Source of the DNA: Cristatella mucedo
Taxonomy: Eukaryota; Bryozoa; Phylactolaemata; Cristatellidae
Assembly (NCBI GenBank): GCA_009760855.2
Contig: WPIO01000122.1
Location: forward strand, 464,001-524,000
Length of the DNA: 60,000 nt
Reading direction: 5' to 3'
Shown here: one piece after another, positions 34,790 through 46,060 of the stretch
Numbering within the stretch: the stretch's first letter is position 1
How the letters are laid out: the number at the start of each line of letters is the position of its first letter
Notes under the pieces: model-generated
What the model saw: only the letters and a program-made list of their open reading frames with translations
What the model was told of the DNA's origin: nothing
Database searches by the model: none
Position numbers and translations under genes: made by a program

Positions 34790-35885
34790 CTAAAAAAAGA
34801 GAAAAATGAAAACGCCTCTAGCAGTAGCCAGGATTCCTATTAGAAGCAATAATTATTATTAACACTGTTTAGGTAATAAGCAGAAACCCCCTCCCCCCAA
34901 CCGGACCACCTTACAAGGTCTAAGTACATAGTCAGAGTCTATTCATAAAGAATTACCACAAAATGCCGGAAAACCTGACCGTGCTGACGTCAGGTAAACT
35001 GAAATTAACTTTAAATTATTGTTACTCAAATACCCCAAACTGCGATTACATTTAGACCATTACTAATTCATCTGCATCTTGACTGATTTTCTATATTTAA
35101 CCGTTCACCCAATATAGTGGAGCGATAAAGGTACGTTCTCCGACAAGATGCCCGACCATACTTAATATGGTAATCTGAATGTGTGGGTGAGGATATCCTG
35201 CAAAACGTTCTAATCATCATGACTTCCATCGTTAGTGGAACGAATTCAGGTCATCTAACTGATACGGTCCAATCAGCTAGAGGTCCCGAGAGTAAGCCTT
35301 ATACAGTACCCATTTAATAAGAGCAAACTTGAAATTGACATCCATTACATTCTTCCTCTTTTCAGCAGTATCACAGGCTCCCTCTGAGCTAGCTCGGTTT
35401 TAGCAACACAGTTTGTCAAATACACATTAGCAAATCATTGTGCTTTCGTTCTCTGGCCGCGTGTTCCGAACTAATATCCTGAAAAACAATGCCAGCGTCA
35501 CAATTAACATGGACCCTTTTAATAGGGACCGGACCATACGTGTCAAGTTTTCCAGGCATGCCATTTTGGTCGATACGATTAGTTATTTACTTCCGTGACT
35601 GGCAGCCTGAATGTTACATGAAGTCGATGCCTGAGAGGTAAAGCTAAAGTTTCTCTCTCTATGACTTTTCCCTGCATGGCAGCTATGTATAACTAAAATT
35701 AGCAGTGTCCCAATATTGCTCTGCACCCGGCTGTAGGCAATAGAACTGAGATGATATATGCAGAATTTACAATTAAATAGGCATAGAAGCAAGTGGAAAA
35801 TGTATTTCATTTGGCAAAGAAAAAGCTATGGGTTCAAGATGGATGTCATGATGATTCAATGGCACCGTCAGAAGTCGATCATGCT
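34790..35885. other. intron sequence, one open minus-strand frame of unknown status
   Basis: At about 35427-35580 the minus strand is open without stops (RIDQNGMPGKLDTYGPVPIK and onward through HVNCDAGIVFQDISSEHA) and contains a good internal acceptor, CATTGTTTTTCAG. No matching donor or phase agreement with the receptor gene was found. A CT-rich track and a run of C (CCCCCTCCCCCC-like) lie near 34888. Confidence 0.3.
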
Positions 35886-35889
35886 TCCA

Positions 35890-35975
35890 TTGGAACATTT
35901 TCAAAGTTCCACGAAAGAGAGTTAGTTGTCTGAGGGCTTAATAACAATTAATTGTGATTATTATTATTGCATTAT
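35890..35975 (+). mobile_element. minimal LINE-A 3' remnant
   Basis: Only GAAAGAGAGTTAGTTGTCTG, AGGGCTT and a broken ATT tail remain, a strongly diverged hairpin stub. Confidence 0.45.
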
Positions 35976-36127
35976 TAATGAATGTCTGCAGTGGCTAATC
36001 AAAGACATAACTAACTGGCTCCCAATAGGTGGTCTCACACTGCTTCCTCTACAGCATCCTGTCATATTCACGGTCCCAGCACCAAATTGAAATATTTTAG
36101 AGATCAGGCTTTCATTAGGCATCATTC

Positions 36128-36450
36128 ATAAGTATAAAACAAGCATCCGGCTACTGCCAACATCCGTGCAAACTTTTTTAATATGGTGTCCAAGCTAAAC
36201 AGAACTTTGCTGGGCTCGGCTATATTTGCCCAACAGTAAACTGTGTTTCTCGTTCATAGTTTCTTCACGTGCCCACCAGGGCACAGGTAAATGCACAAGC
36301 TAACAAAAAAGAGTACGATTAAGATGCTTTCACAGCATCTTAAGGTAAGTGATCTTGTTTTTGGCACTTGTCATTAGCTGTGCACTCAAACAATCTCGAA
36401 GATATATTAGTGAAACAAAGCACAGCATTGGCTCCACAAAACTTGCACTG
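36128..36450. repeat. repeat C, second-half copy
   Basis: CCGGCTACTGCCAA, ACTTTG/CAAGCTA blocks, AAACT, TTCTTCA and later GATATATTAGTGAAACAA and GCACAGCATT match 40534-40664 plus 40857-41035. The matching copy lacks the 187-bp LTR-like insertion, which confirms that the insertion is secondary. Confidence 0.6.
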
Positions 36451-36734
36451 ACAAAGATAACTTTGTGATGCTCCAGTGCTATAAAATGCGAGACTACTCA
36501 CCAGAGAAAGATGGTTAAATCAATAATAGGAAGCAAATCTGTGACATGAAACTGTGTTTTAATTATCCACCTTAAGGCTTATCATGTGAATGGATCCCAA
36601 TACCGTGGGATGCATACATCATGACAGATAAGCACCACAATTCACACGATGTACAGACCAGCAGCCATAACTGGACTATACCCTAGTATACTATGCCAAA
36701 GTGTCGTATCAACGCGCACGGAATTGTTTAATAT

Positions 36735-37200
36735 ACAATTCCATAAAGTCACACTCACTGTGTGGGTGTTACACGTGAGAGTCTTCTACAGAGCACTCAC
36801 AGCCTAAGCTGCTTTCGGTAGGTATTTAGTAGCCAACATATTTCATCTCACTAAAAAAAGAGAGTGAGAAGGAATTCAAGAAGGCATCCAAGGTAATAAG
36901 TAGCATGTAAGTAGCAGCTCAGGACGGCTTGAAAGGACGTGCCACAGTCGGTAGCAGAAGCATGGATATCGTCGCATAAGAACTTCGGAAGTGAGTTACA
37001 CAGTCTAGGACCATCAGAGAAAAAGCTTCTGTTGCCAACATTCTTAAAGCAAGTTAACAGAACAGCTAATTTATGTCCATATAGTACCTTAGGGCACGTA
37101 GAAGCAGAAATCAGTGAAGCAGTCAACCTAGGTATAAAGGAGAAGTACTACTGAGCGCTGAAAAAACAAGATTTTTTATACTGCCAGAGACAATCTAGCA
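36735..37200 (-). mobile_element. LINE-B 3' part
   Basis: The minus frame 36851-37126 contains KLAVLLTCFKNVGNRSFFSD and RLCNSLPKFLCDDIHASATD, the LINE-B C-terminal block with substitutions. The 3' UTR continues to about 36735. It is 5' truncated and old. Confidence 0.7.
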
Positions 37201-37427
37201 GTCTTAGGGTTAGCGGTCCAGCACTTTACCGAAGGAGATAAGTAACAGCCTTCCGTAATAAAACCTAGTGAAAAAACTACCCGTGCTAATGTTGAACCCA
37301 CAGCGCAGCCGAACCTGTCACGGATGCAAGAATGTAATGTAGCTGTATGTAATAGCTTCTGACATAAGAGGGTGCAACTGCAGTGCTTAACCTGGTGAGG
37401 TTAACAAATTGGAATAGTGAACACTCA

Positions 37428-37530
37428 TAATCGTCTCTGCCAGCATATGACCTGTCAAATCTGCACAAAATGTAGGTGTCCTGTTCCAAAGTGACCTTTT
37501 TTTAGACGACCACATCAGCTCCACTCTCAA
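37428..37530 (+). mobile_element. short LINE-A internal fragment
   Basis: TCTGCCAGCATATGACCTG, AATGTAGGTGTCCTGTTCCA and GACGACCACATCAGCTCCAC correspond to the SASISPVESARNLGVIFQSD and DDHISS blocks. It is joined directly to LINE-B sequence at 37531, with no LINE-A 3' end, so it is a rearranged piece. Confidence 0.6.
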
Positions 37531-39105
37531 CCAAGATGAAAGGAACGTCACTGCCTACTAGCTCTGCGGATCTATCAGCTGCCTTTCACACCATTGATCA
37601 CGATGTCCTACTTGAACGATTGATAAATACGATCAGTCTGGCAGACGAGGGCACTGGAATGGTTTAAATCCTAAACGTCTAATCGTGTCCCATCGTGTCG
37701 TATGGGGGTCAGGTCTCTCCCACGTGGCCGGTCACCTGTGGAGTCATTCACGGGTCCGTTCTTGTTCTGCTGCTGTTTTCCATTTATACTCAACCTCTGG
37801 GAAAAGTGATTAAGCCCACGGAATAGGATATCACTTTTATGCTGACGATACTTAGCTATATCTTTCATTCCAACAGTCGGAATCAGCTGCAGCAACTGAT
37901 AAACTAAACGCTTGCCTTGCAGACTTTCGATCCTGGCTATCGAAAAAAAATTTCTGAAACTAAGCAAAGATTAAACTTAACTGCTGCTGGGACACCCTAA
38001 GCATATGGCTGGACGAGAAAGCTTAGCTCTTCTATTAGGGTGATGCTTCTGTGCGACCATCACCACTTGCTAGAAATTTACTTGTCGTTTCCGAAAGCTG
38101 CCTCAATTTTAAAAGCTTTATTAAGTAGACTGCTTCTTCTACAGCGAGCTATTATGTCTGATCCCTGTATAAGATTAGGAGCTGTCTTCCACGGTGGCTT
38201 GCAAAAAACTAAGTAGCTCCATAGTTCTGTCTCGGCTTGATTAATGCATTCACTTTTTGCCGGGCTACCGAAAAAAAAACAACTATGCCACTGCAGATGG
38301 TTATCAATATGGCTGCAAGGTTAGTTTGCTAATCCAGGAGGTGCGACCACATGATGTCCTTTGCTAAAAGAGCTAGGATGACTGGCGGTTCATCAATGGT
38401 TATAAAGGAAAGTACATAGGCTGACCCGCGAGGCCCAACACGGATGGGCTCCTCCATACCTACGTGAACTGCTGCACCAGTTTCAGCCTCCTCGTGCCCT
38501 TTAAGTCCTGCATGGACACTACATTAGCCCATTCCACTCCTCAGCCTAAAGCCCGTTGGCAAGAGAAGCTTCTGCAGGTCCTACACTGTGGAACTTGCTC
38601 CCACGATTCTTATGCAACGACAACTAGTCTCCTGCTGCCGACTGCGGCAACCCATTCCAATGGTTCTGAGCTGCCACTTCATGCCACTCACTACCTCAAC
38701 TGCTCTCCTGACTCTGCTATGCTTTCCACTTTCTCTTTGCTGCACGAGTTGAAGTCTGTCGGCCACCGTATGCCTATTGAAAGCCACTTAGGCTGTGAAT
38801 GCGCTGAATGAAAATGAATACCAAACTTTCCTGAGTACTCGTGCTTTATGCGTGCTGACACTGTGCATTGCTGCCACTAACCACATTTGCATGCTGACCC
38901 TGTGCATGTCACCCCTAACCATGTTATTCATTTTGTTTGTTTTTCAAGCATGATTTTACTTACCATTCAATTGCATTTCCCTTTGCAGCAAATGTAAAGC
39001 GCCTAGAAAGAGATTAAGTTCTCTAAGGGTGCTTTATGAAGTACATTTTTATTATTACCACCACATAGTCTTTGCGAAGTACAGGTGAAGATACATTACA
39101 CTGAA
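37531..39105 (+). mobile_element. LINE-B, motif A to 3' end, interrupted by LINE-A
   Basis: ADLSAAFHTIDHDVLLERL (motif A Asp replaced by His), HFYADDT-like, DFRSWLS, the C-terminal block and the CP-rich 3' end can all be followed with many frameshifts. A LINE-A 3' end (38835-39057) splits it just before its terminus, and ACCACATAGTCTTTGCGAAG then AGATACATTACA finish the element near 39096. Confidence 0.7.
38835..39057 (+). mobile_element. LINE-A 3' end inside LINE-B
   Basis: The copy begins in the 3' UTR (CGTGCTTTATGCGTGCTGAC), is nearly identical to other young copies through AAAGCGCCTAGAAAGAGATT, and has a short ATTATT tail. It has no coding sequence. The duplicated target is at most 3 bp and ambiguous. 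Confidence 0.75.
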
Positions 39106-39109
39106 GTCT

Positions 39110-39846
39110 GCTTACTTTCAGCTATACACACTCGGTTAAATTCGGGCTCTTTTAGACAGGGAAACAACAGCTAAATCGGTTCTTTAATTCAGTCTCAAAC
39201 AGCTAGTGCAAAACTCTGCAGCTGGCCTTGTCCGCCGTGAACATTGTAGTTGCCTCATCGTGCAGCTTCTTCCCGACATGCACTGGCAAGCAACGCATCG
39301 ACTTCAAGGTTTCCCAACTCACTTTTAGATCCCTTCACTCTTTGGCTCCAGCCAACCTGTCACATATACTTAACTCACTAGGCTAAGCCTCCTATCATTC
39401 GCTTTTGGAATCCAATCGCTTAGGAAATATAATCGTATACTTATACCTCGTATGAACCTGAAATCCTTGGAGACCATGTCTTTAGTAAGCATGCTCCCCA
39501 AAAGCCTCTAACTCACATATGACTTGTATCACGGCATCCTCTGACTTGACCATTTTAAAAAAGAAACTAAAAATGCACCTTTTATTTACGACAGCATTTA
39601 GTGGGTCCCTGTGATTCGTCCTTTTACGTACTTATGCTTGCTGACACTGTGCCTGCTGTCACTAACAATATTTGAAAGCTGACCCTGTGTATGTCTCACC
39701 GTAACAAGTTATGCTTGTTGTCGTTGAGCTTGCTAACCACTGAACAGTTGATCGAGCTGTATTTTGCAGCATATGTGAAGTGCCAAGAAATATATTGATT
39801 TTATCTAAGGGTGCTCTGTCAAATCTACTCTTATTAGTACTATTAT
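39110..39846 (+). mobile_element. old LINE-A C-terminal and 3' end
   Basis: CAGCTAGTGCAAAACTCTGC, CAAGCAACGCATCGACTTCA, CCTTGGAGACCATG and the 3' UTR to a degraded hairpin (AGTGCCAAGAAATATATTG) and ATT tail can be traced. Many indels are present. Confidence 0.7.
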
Positions 39847-40264
39847 TACGATGAGAAGTAAACCCAGGAAAATAGTGACGATGCTAAGAAAGACGTTAGT
39901 AGTACAGTTTCTTTTCAAGTTTAGAGATCATATATTCATCTTAAAAAATTGCATTGAGCAAATAAATTCGCCGGTCTCATGTAACGTGAATGGCTACAGA
40001 CCTTGAGGACAGGAAAACTCTCGTCCTTTACCTATTTTGCCCCTACTTCCATTTAATCATCGTAAGAAAAGCAGCGTTGTGTCTCGAATAATTTGAATCG
40101 TCTTAAGAGTTACCGAAATAAAAACTTGTTCGAAAATTAGAAAATACGGGTTTATAAAATAATGCCATCAGAGAAACGTATCGTCAATTATGCGCTTTAT
40201 GAAATACTAAGCGAAAGTCGTGAGATGATGAACTCATGGCAAGCTTAACTGCAAACTTGATTAA

Positions 40265-40448
40265 TCATGCAAAAGCACCAAGTATTACAGTAAACACATC
40301 AAGGAAAAGTACTAATAATACTCCGAGGGCTACCGGTTTGTAGGATTGAAGGTAAGAAACACACCTCAGCCAAAAATAGATTGTCACACAGAGAATATAG
40401 GCACAACAACGACAACCTAATAGGACCAACGGAAAGAAAGCAGAATTT
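40265..40448 (-). CDS. terminal-exon-like ORF, two hydrophobic segments (copy 2)
   Basis: This is the homologue of the ORF at 23408-23594: 60 codons plus TGA, phase-2 entry after a TTTAG site. It keeps SAFFPLVLLGC, CCAYILC, FWLR, QSYKPVA and ILGAFA. Many differences between the copies are conservative (I/L, V/I, L/V) in the hydrophobic parts. Its entry phase would match the transmembrane exon at 47071-47161, the only phase-2 donor found, but joining there would add two more membrane segments to a single-pass receptor. Its function is unknown. Confidence 0.4.
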
Positions 40449-40669
40449 CTAAATCTTGAACTGATAATGAAACGATGTACTTTCTGGTCATGAATAGGCT
40501 ACTGGCGAGTACTAAACCTTCGGTGCAAAAGAAGCGTCCGGCTACTGCCAATACCGTGCTAACTTTGTTAACATGGTTTCCAAGCTACTCACAACTCTGT
40601 TGGGGTCGGCAATGGGTTAATCCCAGTAAACTTCTTTTCTTGTTCACAGCTTCTTCATTTGCTTACTAG

Positions 40670-40856
40670 CTCTAGTTTGACATTCTCTAAAGCGGCAGGT
40701 ACTTGATAACACGCTCAGCACCGAAGCTGGCTCAAAGACGTTTATTCACACGTCCTTGAACTCACTCCCACTGCCAGTTACTTACACACCCCTGCCATAA
40801 ATCGAAAACAGCTCTTAATTCAACGGCAGTGTCATAATCCCCCCTAAAATAACCAC
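40670..40856 (-). mobile_element. solo LTR-like remnant with polypurine tract
   Basis: On the minus strand TAGGGGGGATTA (polypurine tract) is followed by TGACACTGCCG at 40834. An AATAAA then lies inside, and the segment ends in GAATGTCA at 40678. TGACA...TGTCA ends, an internal AATAAA and a preceding polypurine tract are the marks of a 3' LTR. ACTAG occurs on both sides (40665-40669, 40857-40861). The homologous site at 36128-36450 lacks it. No gag or pol sequence is present. Confidence 0.5.
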
Positions 40857-41134
40857 ACTAGTGGATAGCTAAGTGTACATGCTAACAAAAAATAAAAATA
40901 TTAAGATTGGGACGCTTGCATAACATCATAAGGCAACCGAGTCTTATTTTTGGCACTTGACATTGGCTGTACACAAAAAAAGCTCAAAGATATATTAGTG
41001 AAACAATGCACAGCATTAGCACACACTAGCACTGAAAGGAAACATTACAAGTATCTGGAATATGCTATGAAGCAATAGCCAAGGGAGTTAGGGTGTATTT
41101 AAATCCCCAGTTTAGCTCAATGGCAACAGGCATA

Positions 41135-41720
41135 ATATGGTTAGAGGTGAAGTCCTGTCTCGATTTCTGCATCTCACTGCTTGCTGGGCTACTTGCGAGT
41201 GCATTCAGCCTATACAAGTTGGTACCAAACTCAGCAGCTAGGCATACCTGCCATGAGCTTCGCAATTGCAACGTCATACCACTTTCTTGCCGACATACAC
41301 TGGTTTCCCGATCGAGCAGCAAATTAACTTCAAGGTTCTGTCACTAACATTAGGGTCCCTTCACTCACTGGCTCCGGCATCCCCCACCAGACCTCCCTCC
41401 CCCACCAGGCGAATAATCATGAAACAGACTCTTATGACTTGAATCGTGCAGCTATACCACGTACAAATCACAAAACAGCTACAGACCCTGACTTTGGGTT
41501 CGCATGCTCACAAAGTCTGTAACTCACAACCAAAACTAATCACAACGTCCCCTGGATATGACATTTGAAAAGAAGATTACAATGCACCTTTTGATTACAA
41601 CATTTAGTTGGTCTTTGCGATTCGGCCATGGTGTGTGGCTGCTTACACTATGCATGCTGTTTTTGGATGCTACCACCAATCATTTGGTAATGCATTCCAT
41701 GCAGCTATGTGCCAGTCATA
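41135..41720 (+). mobile_element. old LINE-A C-terminal and 3' region
   Basis: CTGTCTCGATTTCTGCATC, CTTGCTGGGCTACTTGCGAG, AGCTAGGCATACC and TTAACTTCAAGGTTCTGTCA correspond to the DFCNSLLAGLPACAIRRL and KQRIDFKVLS blocks. The 3' UTR is followed to about 41720. Confidence 0.6.
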
Positions 41721-41995
41721 AGTGAGTTGCAGGCTTTGGGAGTGCACAAGCTAGAGGCACAGACTCCAAAGGAATTGAAATTCGGACGATGTGTAGCTAA
41801 AAACGATTAAATCTATTAAAGTGGGGCGATACTATGCTTAGCCTGGTTGGAGAGTACATCTGAAAGGCAGGCTGGAGCCAATGAATAGAAAAAACCTAAA
41901 AGTGACAAAAGCTTAAAATTAAAGCATTGCTTTACTGGGAGCCAGCGCAGGTAGGCAAGAAATGTGAGCTTTGGCAACTACGAAGCCTAGAGATT
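41721..41995 (-). mobile_element. old LINE-A C-terminal fragment, antisense
   Basis: GTTGCAGGCTTTGGGAG, GACTCCAAAGGAATTGAA, GGCAGGCTGGAGCCAATGAA and GGGAGCCAGCGCAGGTAGGC are the antisense of the C-terminal block. It is back to back with the plus-strand copy at 41135-41720, so two copies meet in opposite orientation. Confidence 0.65.
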
Positions 41996-43435
41996 TACTT
42001 CTCATAGGACTTGTTTCATAAGGGTTCAAGTTTTATAATACAGTCATTAGTATTACTAGTGATAGTCAACGCAATTAAATGTTTAGATGTGCACATTTCT
42101 TGCTATGCGAGGAATTAAGCATAGTTCAGTTTGTTTAATCGCTAGTCCCCCGTTCATGCCTAAATGACGAGCATCTTGCTTGCATTGGTGCCTAATCTTG
42201 CAGAGTCATTATGTTGCCAAATATGGTGGCAGTTGCCGAGTGAAATAAGGAAAGCTAAAACAACAGGAAAGTATTACAGAATTCTTTAGTTCCAAGTGAG
42301 GAGCCAACAATATAGGAAGTAGAAACATAAAACAAGATTTCCAGCAACTGACGTTGTTTAAGGATTGACATCATGTTGGGAGTAATTTAAAAAAAAATAC
42401 GAAAAGTCCTCTAAACTGCATCAGAAAATATTTTTCTAGCCCACGAGGCATGTTGAGTTCATATGCTACATCTGAGCGTCAAAATTGCTAAGCACAAATC
42501 ATTTAATGAAATCCAAAACTCGGAGAAATGACATTATATATTTTTGGTATGTACTGCCTCCGCTTTAGATATGTGTACTTGGTATCTGCAGTGCATGATC
42601 AAGACTTACTGCCAGACGGTGTGTCAACTCGACTGCCTTGTTTACGTCTTCTTCTACAAGGAAGGTTAAAGTAGAATTGAGGGGCCTTAGTTCGTAAGAT
42701 ATCTAATGCAACATCGGTAAACATAAAACAGAAGCTGCCGATACATAGCTAATTCGACAAAAAACAGAAAGATAGCCACACAGCACTCAGCTGTCATTTA
42801 AAAGAATACGAGACCCAGCTAGGGGCACACACCACGTCTTTGGTGATGCATACAACGCGAGCAATGTTTCTTCGCAAACAAGCTTCACAGTCAAAATATT
42901 ATTAACATAAATCTCTCTTCCCAAGTAAACTAAGTCTCTTTACAGGCACATGGTATTCAGAGCCAAAAACCATAAATATGTGTTAAAACGAACAGTGTTA
43001 ACGACTTGATTTATACTGGGGGCATTCCTAGATGGGGTTGCTGTCTCTATGGTCCTTAAATTATGCATCAATAAAAAGAAAGAGGAGAAAAGCCGAAGCC
43101 TGCTTATTTGGAATACCCAGCTTTGCCTCAAACCACCCTGAGTGATAGCCCTCATGCTTTGCTCTGACTCTGTTTAACTTGGTTTCCGCTAGGGCCTGTT
43201 ATTATCCTAGCAGCACACTTTAGTGTTTTCATTGTAATCCTGAGTAAATTTGTGAGAAAATCTAATTTATACATGATACATTATTTGAGAAGTCATTGGC
43301 CTTGTTCACATTAAACGAGATCTTGCTCAAATAGGACACGTCTCGACTAATAAAGAAGAGACGCCTATAGGATTATCTTTCTTTCATAACCCTAAACCAA
43401 TTAAAACTGCTAACGTAAAAGAGTCACCACTATCA
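41996..43435. other. intron sequence around the 44-bp exon
   Basis: Apart from the exon at 42610-42653 no further coding or repeat match was found. A minus frame at 42940-43155 has no paired splice sites. Confidence 0.4.
42610..42653 (-). CDS. 44-bp stop-transfer exon
   Basis: A CCTTCCTTGTAG acceptor and a GTAAGTC donor enclose 44 bases, phase 2-1. Joined to the transmembrane exon it reads RRRRKQGSRVDTPSG, a polybasic juxtamembrane segment immediately after the helix, as the positive-inside rule predicts. Phase, position and composition all fit, which is unlikely by chance for so short an exon. The intron on each side is several kilobases of repeat-rich DNA. Confidence 0.7.
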
Positions 43436-43439
43436 CATG

Positions 43440-44690
43440 CTCACACTTCAATTTCCAGCCCTAAGCAGTGTTATCAAAGTGGTCTTTAGGATATATTGTT
43501 TTGAGTTCATCAGTTAAAAAAGCTGCAGATAGTAGCAGTAGTCTAACGCCCCCAGGTACTAAGTCATCCTCTATCTCGGATTTCTATGGTTTCATTGCGA
43601 CTCTATGTGTAAGAAAAAGATCTTTCCTCGATATTCGTTATTTTTTATCATTCATTTTGATAATTAATCTGACATCTTAAGTACCAAAATCTCGGGTACT
43701 GGCTGACTTATTTCCTTTTGCGATTTATGTGCATGAATTTACTCACATAAAGGATCACATATTGAGCCCAAATTGCATCCTACATTTACAGGCTGTCATC
43801 ATCTATTCTTACCACGGTCTGTTATCCTGACCGCATGCAAATCTAATTTAGTCAACAGTGTGCATGCCCTCCTCAGCACATACAATCAAACTTGTATCGC
43901 GTAACCTGGAGACAATTGACATCGATGCAGTCCATGCGAGAATATCTTCCTCGCCCATACTGTTTAATCCCCTTTCCGACCAGTCACCATTGTTAGCATG
44001 CAAGAAAATTAGGCTAGCTGACAAGCTCGACGAGTTTGCCCTTCTGACTAAGATCAGTGTGTGCCACCGCCAAGTCGGCCTATGGTTTACCACAGACATT
44101 CAATAAGTTAGGACTACCAAGCAAGAGCTTGAAAAGGCATACAAGACTGACTGTCCATCGACTAGCATACCTGGACTATTGTATATCGTACCAATCAATC
44201 CTAGCAAAGGCCAAGTCTAGCATCTCTAAAAACACTATTGAAGAACTGGTGCACATTTCAGCAATGCCGATGTCTATGATCAAACCGTATCCTTAACCAT
44301 TTCCACGTTAGATCCTCACTTAGTGATCCCTGTGATGATCCAGCTGATAGCTTCACCACATTCTTTGTCAACAAGATCCTGAAGTTCTCATTCCAATCCA
44401 AATTAGACAACTAGTCCGTTAAACCCTATTTCCCACTGTGGTGCTTCGGCAATACCGAGATGTACTGCTCCCCCTGAAAATCTGTCAATAAAATGGCATT
44501 GACCTCAGGTCACGTCCCAGCACTTATGAAAAATAAGTTGTAGTCAGGCGACTACTTGAGAAAGCAACATTGGACTGAGAGAACTTACGTAATACAACCT
44601 ATTCTCCATTCTACCGCCAATATCAATTGAACCAGGAGTAGTCGAGGCATCATGTTTTTAACTGATATATTGAAACTACGTACATAATAA
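43440..44690 (+). mobile_element. LINE-A endonuclease and linker, diverged
   Basis: The frame 43468-43680 has SSSVKKAADSSSSLTPPGTK (family VYRPPDTTSSF). The frame 43858-44106 has SRNLETIDIDAVHARISSSP and RLADKLDEFALLTKISV, matching the linker of the full-length element (SRNLKTLDFDAIRARISASP). Remains of the RT N-terminus follow to 44690. It has neither catalytic RT nor 3' end. Confidence 0.7.
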
Positions 44691-44699
44691 ATTCCAGTA

Positions 44700-46060
44700 A
44701 GTACTAGTCTGGTTTTCTATTTGTATCTCCGTCAGTAACTCCACAATGCCACGAAGACAATGTTTGTATCATGCCGGAGAGCTCAATGACAGTACTAAAC
44801 AGCTTTCGGTATGCATTCGCTAGCCAACCGAATTCATCCCACCCAACAAAGAGAAAGTGAAAACCATAGTTGAGTCTGGAGAGCATTTGAGGTAGTGAGT
44901 AGCATGGAAGTAGCAGCACTGGACAGCTGGACAGGTTGTGCTTTAGTCGGCAGCAGGAAAGTAGCTGTTGTTGCATAAGAATTGTGGAAGTGAGTACCAC
45001 AGTCTAAGACCTGCAGAACAAAAGCTTCTGTCCCCAACAGCCTTTAAGTGGAGGAACGAAACGGCTAATGTATTGTCCATACAGGACCTGAGAGCTTGAG
45101 TAGGCCTAAACTGGAGCACCATTTTGGATAGGTATTGAAGAGCCAAGCAGTGGCAGATTTTTGGGTCAGCGTATAAACTCTGGTCTGTATTTGTTGATCA
45201 ACTGGCCGTCAGCCAAGCTCTTTCAGCAGAGCAGACAGTCAAACCTCTAATATTCTAAACTAACCTTGCAGCCATATTTATTGCAAGCTGCAGTGGGCCA
45301 ATGACTTTAAACGAAATTACAAAAATCTCGCTGACATAGAAACAAGGAGCTAGTTAAATCTTTGCTAGCCACCGTATGGAACGGAAGTGATGACTAACTA
45401 TAAACAGTCTTCTTAATTAAGTTTTAAAAAAATTCAGCAGATATCGCAAATTGCAGTTAAATTCCGAGCACAAGGTGATGGTCTCTCAAAAACATCTCTG
45501 ATTAGAAGAGCAAAGCTTACTAGTCCAACCACTTGATTGCGGTATCCTACGAGTAGCAGTTCTGTTTCGTCGTCGTTTTGTTTAAGGAAATTAGCCGACA
45601 TCCAGGATCGAATGTCTGCAAGGCAAGCTTTCAGTTTATCAGTTGCTACAGCTGATTCCAACCGATAAATTGCAAAATCAAGCTAATCGTTGTCGGCATA
45701 AAAGTAATAGCACATTCTACGGGCCCGAATCACTGTCCCCAGAAGCTCAGTGTAAACGGAGAACAGCCACGAATTAAGGAATTAACCCTAAGAAAGACTT
45801 CACAGGTGAGTGATCTGGTTGCCCAGACCTGACCCACACAGGGCATGGATCAAACAGGATCTAACAAATTCGATTTAAACAGTGCCTGTTTCTCGTCTGC
45901 AAGACTGATCGTTGGTCTTAATCGTTCAAGTAAGATATCGCTATCAATATTGTCGAAGAAAGGGACAAATATGCATTCAACAAAAATAGAAGAATAACAA
46001 TGGTTCAGTTTCATTAAGTCAGCTGGGTAACCAGGATGCTGCTTCAAATTCAGCCATGTT
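44700..46060 (-). mobile_element. LINE-B, RT motif A to 3' end
   Basis: From 46060 downward the minus strand has DNIDSDILLERLRPTISLAD, then a diverged YADD region, DIRSWMSANFLKQNDDETEL, the C-terminal block (DNTLAVSFLHLKAVGDRSFC, AGLRLWYSLPQFLCNNSYFP) and the 3' terminus near 44705 (GTATCTCCGTCAGTAACTCC on the plus strand). Frameshifts are frequent. Confidence 0.75.

Larger units (their letters stand above)
39900..41035. repeat. repeat C, longest copy
   Basis: The first half matches 23057-23690 and the second half matches 36128-36450; here they are contiguous apart from an LTR-like insertion at 40670-40856. It includes the ORF at 40265-40448 (minus). Either this is an undescribed dispersed repeat of at least 0.95 kb, or a duplicated gene remnant whose other copy was split. 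Confidence 0.6.

Noticed and set aside
35425-35580. additional receptor exon with the frame HVNCDAGIVFQDISSEHA
   Set aside because: It is open on the minus strand and has an internal acceptor, but no donor pairing or phase match with 42610-42653 and 34734-34789, which already join in phase without it.
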